From IMG/VR virus record IMGVR_UViG_3300025137_000174, positions 1-30,319 of that record: 30,319 bases of DNA; one strand, written 5' to 3'. Below are positions 1 to 8,727 of the stretch, one piece after another (the first letter of the stretch is position 1; every line of letters starts with the position of its first letter). The DNA is from a virus. The translations under genes were made by a program, and so were the position numbers. The notes under the pieces were generated by a model. That model searched no databases. It saw only the letters and a program-made list of their open reading frames with translations, and had not been told where the DNA came from.

Positions 1-50
1 GTGTTTTTTTTCCATAAAGCTCCTTGTTGTTTTTCTGTCCATTTACTCAT
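1..50 (-). CDS. Unidentified small protein, N-terminus only (partial)
   Basis: The reverse strand has an ATG at 50 followed by 16 open codons to the window edge, reading MSKWTEKQQGALWKKN. The rest lies outside the window. The 'GALWKK' string resembles the start of small phage and plasmid proteins of the DUF736 type, but 16 residues are too few to assign a family. Support for a real gene comes from the upstream sequence: a perfect TTGACA with a 17-base spacer and a weaker TAAAAA ends seven bases before the ATG. It follows the oxygenase-like gene on the same strand with a 25-base gap. Confidence 0.45.
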   Translation of the reverse strand, partial: MSKWTEKQQGALWKKN

Positions 51-57
51 TGTTTCT

Positions 58-86
58 TTTTTAACACGCATATTATTATTTGTCAA
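58..86 (-). promoter_or_regulatory. Candidate sigma70-type promoter before the left-edge gene
   Basis: On the minus strand TTGACA (81-86) is followed by a 17-base spacer and TAAAAA (58-63; four of six consensus bases). The ATG at 50 comes seven bases later, so a transcript would start at or next to the start codon. The ten bases ACTTGACAAA around the -35 are identical to those of the stronger promoter at 26580-26607. It overlaps the last codons of the upstream gene. Confidence 0.4.
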
Positions 87-612
87 GTCTTAAACCTATA
101 CTTACCCTATTTGTTTTTGAACCCACACAATGCCAAAACGGTTTATCCCTAGAAACAGTAAATTTTCTATACTGCCAGCCTTTTTTGTCCCAATCTGTAA
201 CAATTTCTTTTGTTTCTGGGTCTTGGTATCTAAAAAAACTTTTGTTGTCTTCAGCCGCCCAAGCAAAGTAAATTCTTTCACCCTCGCAATTGCTGTTTGT
301 ATGCCAGCCACAAAATCCATCACAAGGATACCAGAAAAATCCAGAATATCTTCTTTCAATACCGGTTTCTTTAAGCAATAAATTCTTCAAATCTATGCCA
401 TAAAGAACAGAAAGGTCTAAAATCATACGATTGTCGTTGTGGTCTATATTACTAGCTTTTGTTAAATCTCCCCTATCTTGTATGCTTTTTAAAGATTCTG
501 CCGATAATTTTTCCTCAATATCGTATTTATGAGGTAAAAACTCTGATCTTTCCACTAAATCGTATTTAAAATGCTCTAAAATAGCATCTAATTTTTTATA
601 AATGTTTTCCAT
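76..612 (-). CDS. 2OG-Fe(II) oxygenase-like protein
   Basis: This 178-residue protein is probably a double-stranded beta-helix 2-oxoglutarate/Fe(II)-dependent oxygenase, a class common in marine phages and used for hydroxylation or demethylation. The C-terminal half carries the expected pattern: a first His in GWHTN (H104), a second His in FWHCVGS (H161), and an Arg in SIGLRL (R175) suited to bind 2-oxoglutarate. The HxD/E acidic ligand is replaced by Asn (H104-T-N106), so iron binding may be altered or use another residue. The N-terminal 80 residues are mostly helical and unrecognised. It lies four bases after the GNAT-like gene on the same strand, suggesting co-transcription. Substrate is unknown. 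I am fairly confident of the fold and not of the activity. Confidence 0.5.
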   Translation of the reverse strand: MENIYKKLDAILEHFKYDLVERSEFLPHKYDIEEKLSAESLKSIQDRGDLTKASNIDHNDNRMILDLSVLYGIDLKNLLLKETGIERRYSGFFWYPCDGFCGWHTNSNCEGERIYFAWAAEDNKSFFRYQDPETKEIVTDWDKKGWQYRKFTVSRDKPFWHCVGSKTNRVSIGLRLDK

Positions 613-616
613 AATT

Positions 617-1123
617 TTAAAATTCTATAAAATATCTACCTAAACTATCTTTGTTGTGCACCTTTACTTTAAAATGTCTTTTCACAAATTCAACATATTT
701 TTCAAATTTATCCCTAGCACCCAAAATTGCATATACTTTTTTATTTTTTTTAATTTTTTTAAAAGTTAAAAGCAACAAATATTTGATGGCTTTATTAAAA
801 ATATAGTCTGGATCTTTGAATACTAACTGTAAATCAAGGGAATCTGTGGCGTAAATACCCTCGGTGAACGCCCCAAATCCAAATATCTCTTTAGTTTCTT
901 CGTCTATTGCAACGTATACGTGCTCAGATTTTTTAATTAACCTTTTAAATTCTTCAAATAAATACAAGGCAATCATTTGTTCGCTTTGCCCTTTTGTTAT
1001 ATTATAATATGCTCCTATTTTAGCTTTATCTTGAAATTTTAAAAAAAGATCGAAAACCTGTTTAAAATCATCATTTTCATACGGTCTTACTGAACCCCTT
1101 TTTAATTGTTTGTATTTTCGCAT
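617..1123 (-). CDS. GNAT-like acetyltransferase fold protein
   Basis: This 168-residue protein resembles GNAT-fold proteins found in tailed phages. It opens with a VRPYENDDF strand-helix typical of the GNAT start. Residues about 90-105 have an acidic turn followed by a GFGAF beta-4-like strand, and a helical stretch leads to a late 'ILGARDKFEKYVEFVKRHF' segment. I cannot see a clean Q/RxxGxG/A acetyl-CoA loop, so catalytic activity is uncertain. It is divergently transcribed from the tail operon with only 19 bases between the two start codons, and is followed by the oxygenase-like gene. It could modify host or virion proteins, or be a non-catalytic relative. Confidence 0.45.
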   Translation of the reverse strand: MRKYKQLKRGSVRPYENDDFKQVFDLFLKFQDKAKIGAYYNITKGQSEQMIALYLFEEFKRLIKKSEHVYVAIDEETKEIFGFGAFTEGIYATDSLDLQLVFKDPDYIFNKAIKYLLLLTFKKIKKNKKVYAILGARDKFEKYVEFVKRHFKVKVHNKDSLGRYFIEF

Positions 1124-1142
1124 TTTCGGTGTAATATAGTTT

Positions 1143-2228
1143 ATGGGTAAAGGATTAAATCAAGATTTTGCTAGAGCTATATTCGATGTAGAGCCAACTG
1201 CTTTAATTGAATTATATACTTTATATTACAACTATCAGAACGATAGTCAAGCACAAATTAACTTTCATGGTGGAACTAACGGAGTTGGAGGAAAAATTAT
1301 TTTTGCTGGACAAGAGTATTTACCTATTCCAGTCGAATCTGAAGGTTTTGAAATATTGGGAGATCAAAGACTACCTAGACCTAAAATTAGAGTGTCAAAT
1401 GCTGGACTTTATATTTCTTCATTGCTTAGAAAATATAATAATTTAAATGGCGCCAAACTAGTTAGAAAAAGAACTTTTGTTAAATTTTTAGATGATACAA
1501 ATTTTCCCGGTGGATCAAATCCTTTTGGCACCGCTAATCCAAACGCCAAAATGCCAGATGATAAATATTTTATATCAAGAAAAACATCTGAAAATAAAGT
1601 AGCTGTTGAGTTTGAACTTGTATCTAGTTTAGAGCTTGAAAACATAGAAATACCATCCAGAACAATCGCTTCAAGATATTGCCCCTTTATTTATAGAGGT
1701 TACGGATGTAGATATGGTTATAAATCTAAAGAAGATAAACATGACAGACCGGTTGCCACAGTAAATGATCAACTGTTCATAACTGGAGCTGGAACAACTT
1801 TTGGAATTAATCGACAATTATTTAACATGCATTCAAATGTAACTGTTTCTACTTTTGAAGATAATAGTGTTGACAATATAATAACAGCAAAAGGTCTTTG
1901 GAGCGGCAATCAAACTGATGGTGGCGATGATAGAACTTATGGAACAGGAGATTATGTTTTCACATATAGTGATCGAGTTCTTTCTGGTCAAGGTTTAACC
2001 GCTAACTATTATCAGCAGCACCCCGTTTATTATATTTGTAAATCCGGTCACACAGCAAAAACAAGTGAACCACCAAGCACAAGAACAGATTTGTGGATAA
2101 AAGACGCGTGTTCCAAAAAGCTTTTTGGATGTAAACTAAGATTTGCAAATTCCGATTGGGGTGGCGTCAACAATAATAAAAATTTACCATACGGAGGATT
2201 CCCTGGGACAGAAACATTTAGTTATTAA
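1143..2228 (+). CDS. L: Minor tail protein L (tail tip, Fe-S type) with inserted module
   Basis: Homologue of lambda gpL, which sits at the tail tip between the tube and the J hub and whose C-terminal domain binds an iron-sulfur cluster. The N-terminal part has the family pattern (acidic first strand, GGTNGVGGKIIFAGQEYLPIP, then RPKIRVSNAG). The C-terminal part has two Cys pairs, C180 and C189 (YCPFIYRGYGC) and C323 and C330 (CSKKLFGC), followed by the family ending PYGGFPG. Between the pairs lie about 110 extra residues that end in a segment (VYYICKSGHTAKT, then EPP and LW) resembling CBM5/12 chitin-binding-type modules. At 361 aa it is longer than lambda gpL (about 230 aa), and the insertion explains this. 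It is the first gene of the plus-strand operon. No Shine-Dalgarno sequence is visible; a TAATAT box lies five bases before the ATG. Confidence 0.85.
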   Translation: MGKGLNQDFARAIFDVEPTALIELYTLYYNYQNDSQAQINFHGGTNGVGGKIIFAGQEYLPIPVESEGFEILGDQRLPRPKIRVSNAGLYISSLLRKYNNLNGAKLVRKRTFVKFLDDTNFPGGSNPFGTANPNAKMPDDKYFISRKTSENKVAVEFELVSSLELENIEIPSRTIASRYCPFIYRGYGCRYGYKSKEDKHDRPVATVNDQLFITGAGTTFGINRQLFNMHSNVTVSTFEDNSVDNIITAKGLWSGNQTDGGDDRTYGTGDYVFTYSDRVLSGQGLTANYYQQHPVYYICKSGHTAKTSEPPSTRTDLWIKDACSKKLFGCKLRFANSDWGGVNNNKNLPYGGFPGTETFSY

Positions 2229-2229
2229 A

Positions 2230-2601
2230 ATGATCAAAAGAAAAATAGAAGTAGAGTGTGAAAAAAATGTACAAATAGAAATGTGTGGTTTTGTTGTAGA
2301 AAAAGACGGCGAATTTGATGTCGTACCAATGAAAAACAGATCACCCAATCCTAAAGAAGAGTTTTATATTCCAGCAAAAGAATTTTTGTATGTTAAAACA
2401 AATAATAAAATTGTTGCAGTTTATCATTCACATACAAGAGGTGGATGCGAACCATCTGATTTTGATATTAAAACTGCAGAAATGATTTGCTATCCGTTTG
2501 TGATGTATTCGTTGGAGAGAAATACTTTTGGGGTTCACAGACCAGAATATTCAGACGCAGACGAAACTAGTGTACAGAAATTAGAAAAGGCTTTAAAATG
2601 A
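2230..2601 (+). CDS. K: JAB/MPN metalloprotease-type tail assembly protein (gpK N-domain)
   Basis: A 123-residue JAMM (JAB/MPN) zinc-peptidase domain matching the N-terminal half of lambda gpK. The catalytic signature is intact: E17, H66-S-H68, S76 and D79 (HSH, seven residues, S, two residues, D). The NlpC/P60 peptidoglycan hydrolase half that gpK carries at its C-terminus is absent, and no other NlpC/P60 domain is seen in the window. I chose the ATG at 2230, one base after the L stop codon; an earlier in-frame start would overlap L by more than 80 bases. Its stop overlaps the next start (ATGA). It probably processes a tail-tip partner during assembly. Confidence 0.85.
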   Translation: MIKRKIEVECEKNVQIEMCGFVVEKDGEFDVVPMKNRSPNPKEEFYIPAKEFLYVKTNNKIVAVYHSHTRGGCEPSDFDIKTAEMICYPFVMYSLERNTFGVHRPEYSDADETSVQKLEKALK

Positions 2602-3224
2602 CAGAAGTAATATTACATGGGCTTGTTGGGAAAAAATTTAAAACTAAATATAAATTTGCAAATATTTATAAACCAACTGATGTCATAGAAGCAATAGATG
2701 CTAATTGCAATGGTTTTAAAAACTTTTTTAAATTAAGTGCAGGTAGAAACATGTATTACGAAATGATTGTTGATGGAAATGAAATTACAGCAATTGACCA
2801 AGCATTAGAAAAAAAACAAATCAACAGAGTGGAAATAGTTCCTTGTATATCTGGGGCTCTTCCGACATTTATAGCTGAGATTTTTATAAATGTATTGATT
2901 GGTGTTGTTATGGCTGGTATTCAATATTTATTAACCCCTATCCCAGAAGACGAACCTAAATCAGCTATAGCTAAATTAGGAGCAAGATCTTTTTTATTTG
3001 CGAACAGAGAAAATCTAGCACAACAATACACAGCAGTGCCTTTGGGTTACGGAGCTTTGAGAATCGGAAGTAAAATTATACAAACTGTAGTTGACCCTAT
3101 AAGTCTATCCAGTAACGAATCAAAAGTTGCATTTAATCTTGCTCCAGGTTCATCCGCATCATCATCTGATTCTGGGGGAGATGCCGGTGTTGGTGGAGCA
3201 GCAGGAGGAGCGGGAGGATACTAG
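2598..3224 (+). CDS. I: Tail assembly protein I, copy 1
   Basis: Homologue of lambda gpI, a tail-tip assembly factor not retained in high copy in the virion. The first 95 residues look like the ubiquitin/ThiS-like fold of the family (ILHGLVGKKF, KYKFANIYKPTDVIEAID, then EIVPCISG). A hydrophobic helix with small residues (about 97-117, ending AGIQYLLTPIPEDEP) and the hallmark VPLGYGALRIGS (about 150-160) follow. The last 35 residues are low-complexity Ser, Gly and Ala ending GAGGY, as in the Gly-rich tail that links I to its J partner in lambdoid phages (inference). It starts inside the K stop (ATGA) and ends by overlapping the next gene. Confidence 0.8.
   Translation: MTEVILHGLVGKKFKTKYKFANIYKPTDVIEAIDANCNGFKNFFKLSAGRNMYYEMIVDGNEITAIDQALEKKQINRVEIVPCISGALPTFIAEIFINVLIGVVMAGIQYLLTPIPEDEPKSAIAKLGARSFLFANRENLAQQYTAVPLGYGALRIGSKIIQTVVDPISLSSNESKVAFNLAPGSSASSSDSGGDAGVGGAAGGAGGY
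3213..3217 (+). promoter_or_regulatory. Strong ribosome binding site for the second I gene (GTG start)
   Basis: GGAGG lies six bases before the GTG at 3224. It is part of the codons for the Gly-rich end of the first I protein, so the same bases encode the tail and recruit ribosomes for the next gene. It supports the GTG as the true start although the gene overlaps the previous stop by one base. Confidence 0.6.
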
Positions 3225-3898
3225 TGAAAACTAAAATTATATTGCATGGAAAATTGGCAAAAATTTATGGCAAAGAATTTCAATTCGCTAACATAAATAA
3301 ACCTTCGGATGCTGTTTTAGCCATCGACACTATTTTTCCAGGTTTTAGGAAACATCTTATAAGGGAAAGTGCGGGTGGCTCTCATTATGAATTAATTTGC
3401 GATAACGATAGCAAAACATTAAAAGATGTACAAGAGAAACAAAGAATAAAAATCGTAGAAATAGTTCCTTGTATTATAGGTCAAGTAGAGTTGATTATTG
3501 GCGGTATTATAGGATTATTTAAGGCGGGAGCTATTCAAAGTGTTTTTCTACAACAACTTGTTGTTAGTGTATCTGTGGGTTTAATTATGGCTGGAATTAT
3601 GTATCTGTTAACTCCAATTCCGGAAAACGAACCAAATGAAGCAGCGATATCTACAAATATTAAAAATAATTCTTTCTTATTTCAAACTCCTCAAAACATA
3701 ACGGTACAAGGTAGACCTGTGCCCATTGGATACGGAAGACTAAGAATTGGATCTATGGTAGTTGGACAAAACTTAACCAACTATGATTTATCTAGCGATA
3801 GGCAAAATGTTAGTTACGACTCTTTGAAAACAGAAGCTCTCTTGAAAATAAATGCATCTTTTGGCTCTTCGATTTCTAATTATTTTAGAGGATACTAA
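3224..3898 (+). CDS. I: Tail assembly protein I, copy 2
   Basis: A paralogue of the preceding I gene, 224 residues from a GTG start. The same landmarks occur in the same order: ILHGKLAKIYG, EFQFANINKPSDAVLAID, VEIVPCIIG, a long hydrophobic helix region ending AGIMYLLTPIPENEP, and VPIGYGRLRIGS. It has about 18 extra residues before the hydrophobic segment and lacks the Gly/Ser-rich tail of copy 1, ending NYFRGY instead. Its junction to the J gene (AGGATACTAATG) almost repeats the junction of copy 1 to copy 2 (AGGATACTAGTG), which points to tandem duplication. Presumably each I serves one of the two J proteins downstream. Confidence 0.8.
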   Translation: MKTKIILHGKLAKIYGKEFQFANINKPSDAVLAIDTIFPGFRKHLIRESAGGSHYELICDNDSKTLKDVQEKQRIKIVEIVPCIIGQVELIIGGIIGLFKAGAIQSVFLQQLVVSVSVGLIMAGIMYLLTPIPENEPNEAAISTNIKNNSFLFQTPQNITVQGRPVPIGYGRLRIGSMVVGQNLTNYDLSSDRQNVSYDSLKTEALLKINASFGSSISNYFRGY

Positions 3899-6800
3899 TG
3901 AAAGATTACATAAAAGGCAAATTAAAAAAAGCTAAAAAAAATGTAGCTGGATCTTTTAAAAACTGGTTTGGACGCGGGGACGAAAGAAAAAAGAGAGCGG
4001 CGCGCATCAAAGCCAACGCACTGTCGGTAATAGAGAGTTTTAGTAATTTAAATCCTCCGTTATCAGCCGATATTTTAGTTGGTACCGCTAAATTAGATGC
4101 TGTTGATTTATTATCTGATGGCCCAATAGAAGGTTTTTTCAATAACAAAGGAGAAACATGTACGGCATTAGAAGCGACATATTTAAATAACATACCTGTA
4201 ATTCAAGAAGCTAAAAATAAAGAAACATACGACAATTTAAAAATAGCAAATTTAAAAGGATGTTACATAGATTATTCCGAACCAATAATAGATTTAGTTA
4301 ACAGGTATAAAGCTGAACTTAATAGTCGTTTTGAAACTAGAGAATCTGTTCCAAATGCTGATGATATCCAAGGGACGGCTGATGGTAGTATTTTTAGAGG
4401 GTTTTTAGTAACACCGAAACTCACTTTACAAAGTGCTTTGGGCGGTTCCTATGAAGGTCGAGTAGCCTATATTGCACAAATCCCAGCTATAGATAGTTCA
4501 GTAAATAGAATTACAGATATAGGGCTTGCGCCAACAGTAGGAAGAAAAGCCAATACAGCCGGAAAAGGATATAGAGTTTCACCCTACATGCAACGAAGTT
4601 ATTACGGGCAAACTCAAATATCTAACTCTGATGGAAGAGACGTGCCAACAAATAATTTTTATTCAATAACAAGGCCAAAAATATATCAAGGTGCTCTTGT
4701 GCAAGGGGCTGGTTTGAACATTGAGTCTGGAGGAAGTATATTTAATTCTTTTACTACTAGGGCTTGGTATAAAGGTCTTAACCCTGCGCCAAATAATCAT
4801 ACTGTTGATACCATGAACACCTTTCAAGAAGAATATGTCCAACCTTTGTTTTTTTATCCAAGCAGATGGAATACACCCGATCCAGATAATAATTATAACG
4901 GTGATTATTGTAGACCTACCGGGCAAAGACCTTACGATAGTTTAAATTTTGAATTTTCACCGGGATCAGACAATCCAGATGGTTTTAAAGAACCAATGAT
5001 TGCAGAACTCGATAAAATGTTAGAAAATTTTCCAAGAGCAAAACATTTTCCAGTTCAGCCAAGCTTACGTTATGAAAGTATGAAAAACAATAATAACATT
5101 AATGCTGAACATGTAAATTCTGTTACTATTGGAGGATTGACAAGATCGAATGTTTTAAGGCTTACGGGAAGAGGAGGAGCAACTGATTCGGTGTCAAATA
5201 GAACTGCGAATATGCAGTTCACCAATTACTTTACTGGAACAAATTATGATGGCACAGATTACAGAATTACTGGTTCTTATTACATTCCCGCGGGTAACAG
5301 AGTGAAGGGTTTTAGATTTTTTTGGGGAGGTATTGGCGGACCCCCAACAGTAAATGCAGCTAGTAGTTTAGGTGCTTGGACAAATTTTGATGTTACATTT
5401 ACTAATCCAACTTCAAGAACAAGCAATACGCGTAGCGGAAGTCTGTATATGTATTATTATGCCGCTGATTCAACATCTACAACTCCCGCAGGGTCAGATA
5501 CTGTTAGAAATTTTTGGACTGAAGATGATCAAATTTATTTTCATGGCTTAACGGTTATTAGACAGAGTGGAAGGTATCCATCTTTACAGGATTCATTATC
5601 TGGAAGTTCTGCAGTAAACACAACTAATAGTGGATTTTTGATATTTAATGCTAGTGGCAGTTTCGGCAATGATAGAATATCTGGGCATAGAAAAATTGGG
5701 TTTGCATTAGATAGTGGAAATTTGTATACAGATCATGATGGTTTCGATTTTGCTGTCAACGACATTGATGGTTTTACAGGAACAAAACGTTTCATTAAAG
5801 ACAGTATGTGTCATGAGGCTCTCCTTGGTTACTCCAGTCTTGATCAGTACAGACTTTTTACAATTACAGGTAATTCTGTAGCGTACGAACACTATACTGA
5901 ACTTTTTGAGAAAGATCCAAAAAGATTTCAAGGAGCATTTATGTGGCCTGTTTATTTTGGAAAAAATGGAGTAGGCATGTCTGGTGTTGCTCATGGATCT
6001 TTGGATAGAGTTTTAATTTCAGCAAACGATGATCACGAAGTTAAACAATTAAAATATGGAAGTGGAGTAACTTATGGTTATGATGTTTTTTCTGGAGATT
6101 CTAATGGAGATATGTTCTACGCTCATTTGGCTAATCCGAATGTAAAAAATTTACCTTCAGAAACAAATGGTAAGAAACTACAAGTAAAAGTTACAGAAAG
6201 ATCTTATGATAAGTTTAACTATACAAATGTAGCAATTCAAAGTAAATTTGGTGAAGAGATCCAAACACCTATAGTTAACGATTCAAAAACCGAATTTGTT
6301 TATTTGTTTCAGTTACTGGGACCTTATGAGCAAACACCGTTAAACCCCCAAAGACTTGATCAGATTAATGAATCTGGGTTTATGAGTTACTCAGCAGGTT
6401 TGACCTTAAGTGGTTATACTGCGACAAATAATGGAGAGCCCGTTTATCAACCATCGTTATCGAGTAGAGACTTTTATACTACAGGTAAATCTCTTTTTAG
6501 AGACTTCACTGATGCATCCCCTAATGTAATGGAAGGCTCACCCGTAACAGGTAAAAATGATTTCAGTAGTTGGAATTTAAATCCAGCTGTTGACGCTGAT
6601 GAAAATGCTGTTACTCATTTAGTGAAAAGAGAAGAAGTCGAACGTGTCGCCGTTAATTTAAAGCTTAATGCTTTAAGCCACGAGCGAGAAGAAGAGCAAA
6701 ATCCCGCAGGTCAAACAATAGATTTGGATAAAGGTAATTTATCTATACAGGTAGAAGTTGGTTTCCAGAATGTTGATTCAAGTATTTTTGAACCTCAAAT

Positions 6801-8727
6801 TACGAACTTTTTTTATCAAGGGATTGTAGAAAACCCTTACCCATTACAAACAGAAGATGTTAATTTACCTTCTCACAGTCAGTTGTTGTCCAGTTTCCCA
6901 GATCTTAATAAAAGAAGTATAGTCGAAAAATATCCAAGATACGTGAGAGTAAGAAAACTGGACTATGAAACTATATCGGTTAGAGTAAGAAGAGATGTTG
7001 TATTGCAATCTATATTGGAAATAATTCCTTGTAATTTTAGTTATCCTTTTTCAGCTATGAATAGAATACAATTAGACGCTAGATCTTTTGCGCAAATTCC
7101 TAACAGAACTTACAACACCAGACTTAAGAAAATTTTAATTCCATCAAACTATTTCCCCTTAGATAATGATGGTGTTGATAAGCGATTTGTTAAAAAAGCT
7201 TCAGATTTAGGAACAAGAGTTGTATATGATGGTGATTGGGATGGGTCTTTTAAATTAGGTTGGAGCGATAATCCAGCTTGGATTTTATATGATTTGTTAA
7301 TAAGCAGTCGTTACGGTTTAGGAAGCAGAATTGATGATCTAGAGGATATAAATATTTTTAACTTATACAAAATAGGTAGGTATTGTGACGCTGTGGCTGA
7401 AAATGGAAATTTTGTTGGCATGAGTGATGGAATAGGTGGTTTAGAGCCAAGGTTTTCTTGTAATGTTCTTATAGATGCATCAGATAATGCGTATGAAATT
7501 ATCAACCAAATAGCAACCGTGTTTAACGGAAAACCTTTTTGGTGTAATGGGATCATTGATTTTTACTCCGATAGACCATTGGAAACATCGGCTCACTTTT
7601 CAAACGCTAATGTTTTTGACGGTATTTTTAATTACATGGATATTTCTAAATCTGCAAACTTTAATGTCGTTGAGGTTCAATTTCAAAATAAAGAAAAAGA
7701 TTTTGAAATAACGTCGGAAACAGTAGAAGATGAAGACGGCATAAGAAAAGACGGAAAAATAGTTAGAAAAATAAACGGCAAAGGAACAACTAGTCGAGGG
7801 CAAGCAAGAAGATTAGCAAAATATATACTTTACTCTAACAAATTAGAAAGAGAAATAGTTAATTTTAGAGCTGGTTCGGAAAGTTTAGCGTTAAATGTGG
7901 GAGAAATTATAGAAATTAAAGACGAATTAAAAACTTTTGAAGTTGGTCACGCAAGAGTTTTAAACAAGACGAAAGTAAATAGTAAATATTACGTTCATAT
8001 AGAAGACACCATAGATGTAAATTCAATAGTCGTTGGAAATGAAGGAGGATTGCACATATTCACTCCCAGTGGTCAAAAAACACAAGAAGAATTATATAAT
8101 TTAGCTAGAACTGGAGGAAATTTAGATAACGTTCTTCTGCGAGAGCAAGATAGTTTGCAAGCTAGAAATGTACCAATACAAAGCGTTAGAAAAACAGGGC
8201 ATAATTTAATAAATTTAGAAATAAGCAACACTGGAATATGGGGCGAAATACCAACTGGTAGTTTTGCGGGAATAGATTTAAACACCGACCAAAGTAATGC
8301 TTATAGGGTTTTATCAATAACTCCAGCAGAAGATAATTTGTATGATGTATCAGCCACCCAATATAATAGTGGTAAATTTAATTTTATTGAAGGTGATGAA
8401 GAGGTTTTAAATTTTACTCAGTCAACACCTTTTAACATTGGGGAACCGGAACACACTGTTAATGCGCCAACACAACCAGAAGGATTTTCTTATAGCCCAG
8501 TTACAAATCACATGGGCACGTTGAACTTGGATTTATCAATAAGTGGAAACGCTAATGGAACTGAAGAAAAATATTTAATATCTGTAGTATACCCAAATGG
8601 GATGCGAAAAGAAAAAAAAGTAAGTAAGCAAAACAATGCGCAAGGTGGATATTTAGTGACCAACACGTCATTTAAAAATATACCCACATATGGAGAATAT
8701 AATATATTTGTAAGCTCAATAGAATAA
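3898..8727 (+). CDS. J: Tail tip / host-specificity protein J, copy 1
   Basis: A 1609-residue homologue of lambda gpJ, the trimeric tail-tip hub and receptor-binding protein. The N-terminus is basic, then has the family-like LDAVDLLSDGPIEGFFN. Residues about 415-560 look like an inserted beta-sandwich of CBM4/9 type (YRITGSYYIPAGNRVKGF, then WTNFDVTF, then DDQIYFHGLTVI). The conserved hub core resumes near residue 1010 (RYVRVRKLDYETISVRVRR) and includes RLKKILIPSNYFPL, DGDWDGSFKLGWSDNPAW (from about 1112) and the WCNGIIDFYSDRP segment. An FN3-like domain (about 1515-1609) ends the protein. Lambda gpJ is about 1130 aa, so the excess is mostly in the N-terminal half. It overlaps the gene before and the gene after (TAATG both times). 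Confidence 0.85.
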   Translation: MKDYIKGKLKKAKKNVAGSFKNWFGRGDERKKRAARIKANALSVIESFSNLNPPLSADILVGTAKLDAVDLLSDGPIEGFFNNKGETCTALEATYLNNIPVIQEAKNKETYDNLKIANLKGCYIDYSEPIIDLVNRYKAELNSRFETRESVPNADDIQGTADGSIFRGFLVTPKLTLQSALGGSYEGRVAYIAQIPAIDSSVNRITDIGLAPTVGRKANTAGKGYRVSPYMQRSYYGQTQISNSDGRDVPTNNFYSITRPKIYQGALVQGAGLNIESGGSIFNSFTTRAWYKGLNPAPNNHTVDTMNTFQEEYVQPLFFYPSRWNTPDPDNNYNGDYCRPTGQRPYDSLNFEFSPGSDNPDGFKEPMIAELDKMLENFPRAKHFPVQPSLRYESMKNNNNINAEHVNSVTIGGLTRSNVLRLTGRGGATDSVSNRTANMQFTNYFTGTNYDGTDYRITGSYYIPAGNRVKGFRFFWGGIGGPPTVNAASSLGAWTNFDVTFTNPTSRTSNTRSGSLYMYYYAADSTSTTPAGSDTVRNFWTEDDQIYFHGLTVIRQSGRYPSLQDSLSGSSAVNTTNSGFLIFNASGSFGNDRISGHRKIGFALDSGNLYTDHDGFDFAVNDIDGFTGTKRFIKDSMCHEALLGYSSLDQYRLFTITGNSVAYEHYTELFEKDPKRFQGAFMWPVYFGKNGVGMSGVAHGSLDRVLISANDDHEVKQLKYGSGVTYGYDVFSGDSNGDMFYAHLANPNVKNLPSETNGKKLQVKVTERSYDKFNYTNVAIQSKFGEEIQTPIVNDSKTEFVYLFQLLGPYEQTPLNPQRLDQINESGFMSYSAGLTLSGYTATNNGEPVYQPSLSSRDFYTTGKSLFRDFTDASPNVMEGSPVTGKNDFSSWNLNPAVDADENAVTHLVKREEVERVAVNLKLNALSHEREEEQNPAGQTIDLDKGNLSIQVEVGFQNVDSSIFEPQITNFFYQGIVENPYPLQTEDVNLPSHSQLLSSFPDLNKRSIVEKYPRYVRVRKLDYETISVRVRRDVVLQSILEIIPCNFSYPFSAMNRIQLDARSFAQIPNRTYNTRLKKILIPSNYFPLDNDGVDKRFVKKASDLGTRVVYDGDWDGSFKLGWSDNPAWILYDLLISSRYGLGSRIDDLEDINIFNLYKIGRYCDAVAENGNFVGMSDGIGGLEPRFSCNVLIDASDNAYEIINQIATVFNGKPFWCNGIIDFYSDRPLETSAHFSNANVFDGIFNYMDISKSANFNVVEVQFQNKEKDFEITSETVEDEDGIRKDGKIVRKINGKGTTSRGQARRLAKYILYSNKLEREIVNFRAGSESLALNVGEIIEIKDELKTFEVGHARVLNKTKVNSKYYVHIEDTIDVNSIVVGNEGGLHIFTPSGQKTQEELYNLARTGGNLDNVLLREQDSLQARNVPIQSVRKTGHNLINLEISNTGIWGEIPTGSFAGIDLNTDQSNAYRVLSITPAEDNLYDVSATQYNSGKFNFIEGDEEVLNFTQSTPFNIGEPEHTVNAPTQPEGFSYSPVTNHMGTLNLDLSISGNANGTEEKYLISVVYPNGMRKEKKVSKQNNAQGGYLVTNTSFKNIPTYGEYNIFVSSIE

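Noticed and set aside
1862-1885. TTGACA within the L gene
   Set aside because: No -10 box at suitable distance and no gene start downstream; incidental.
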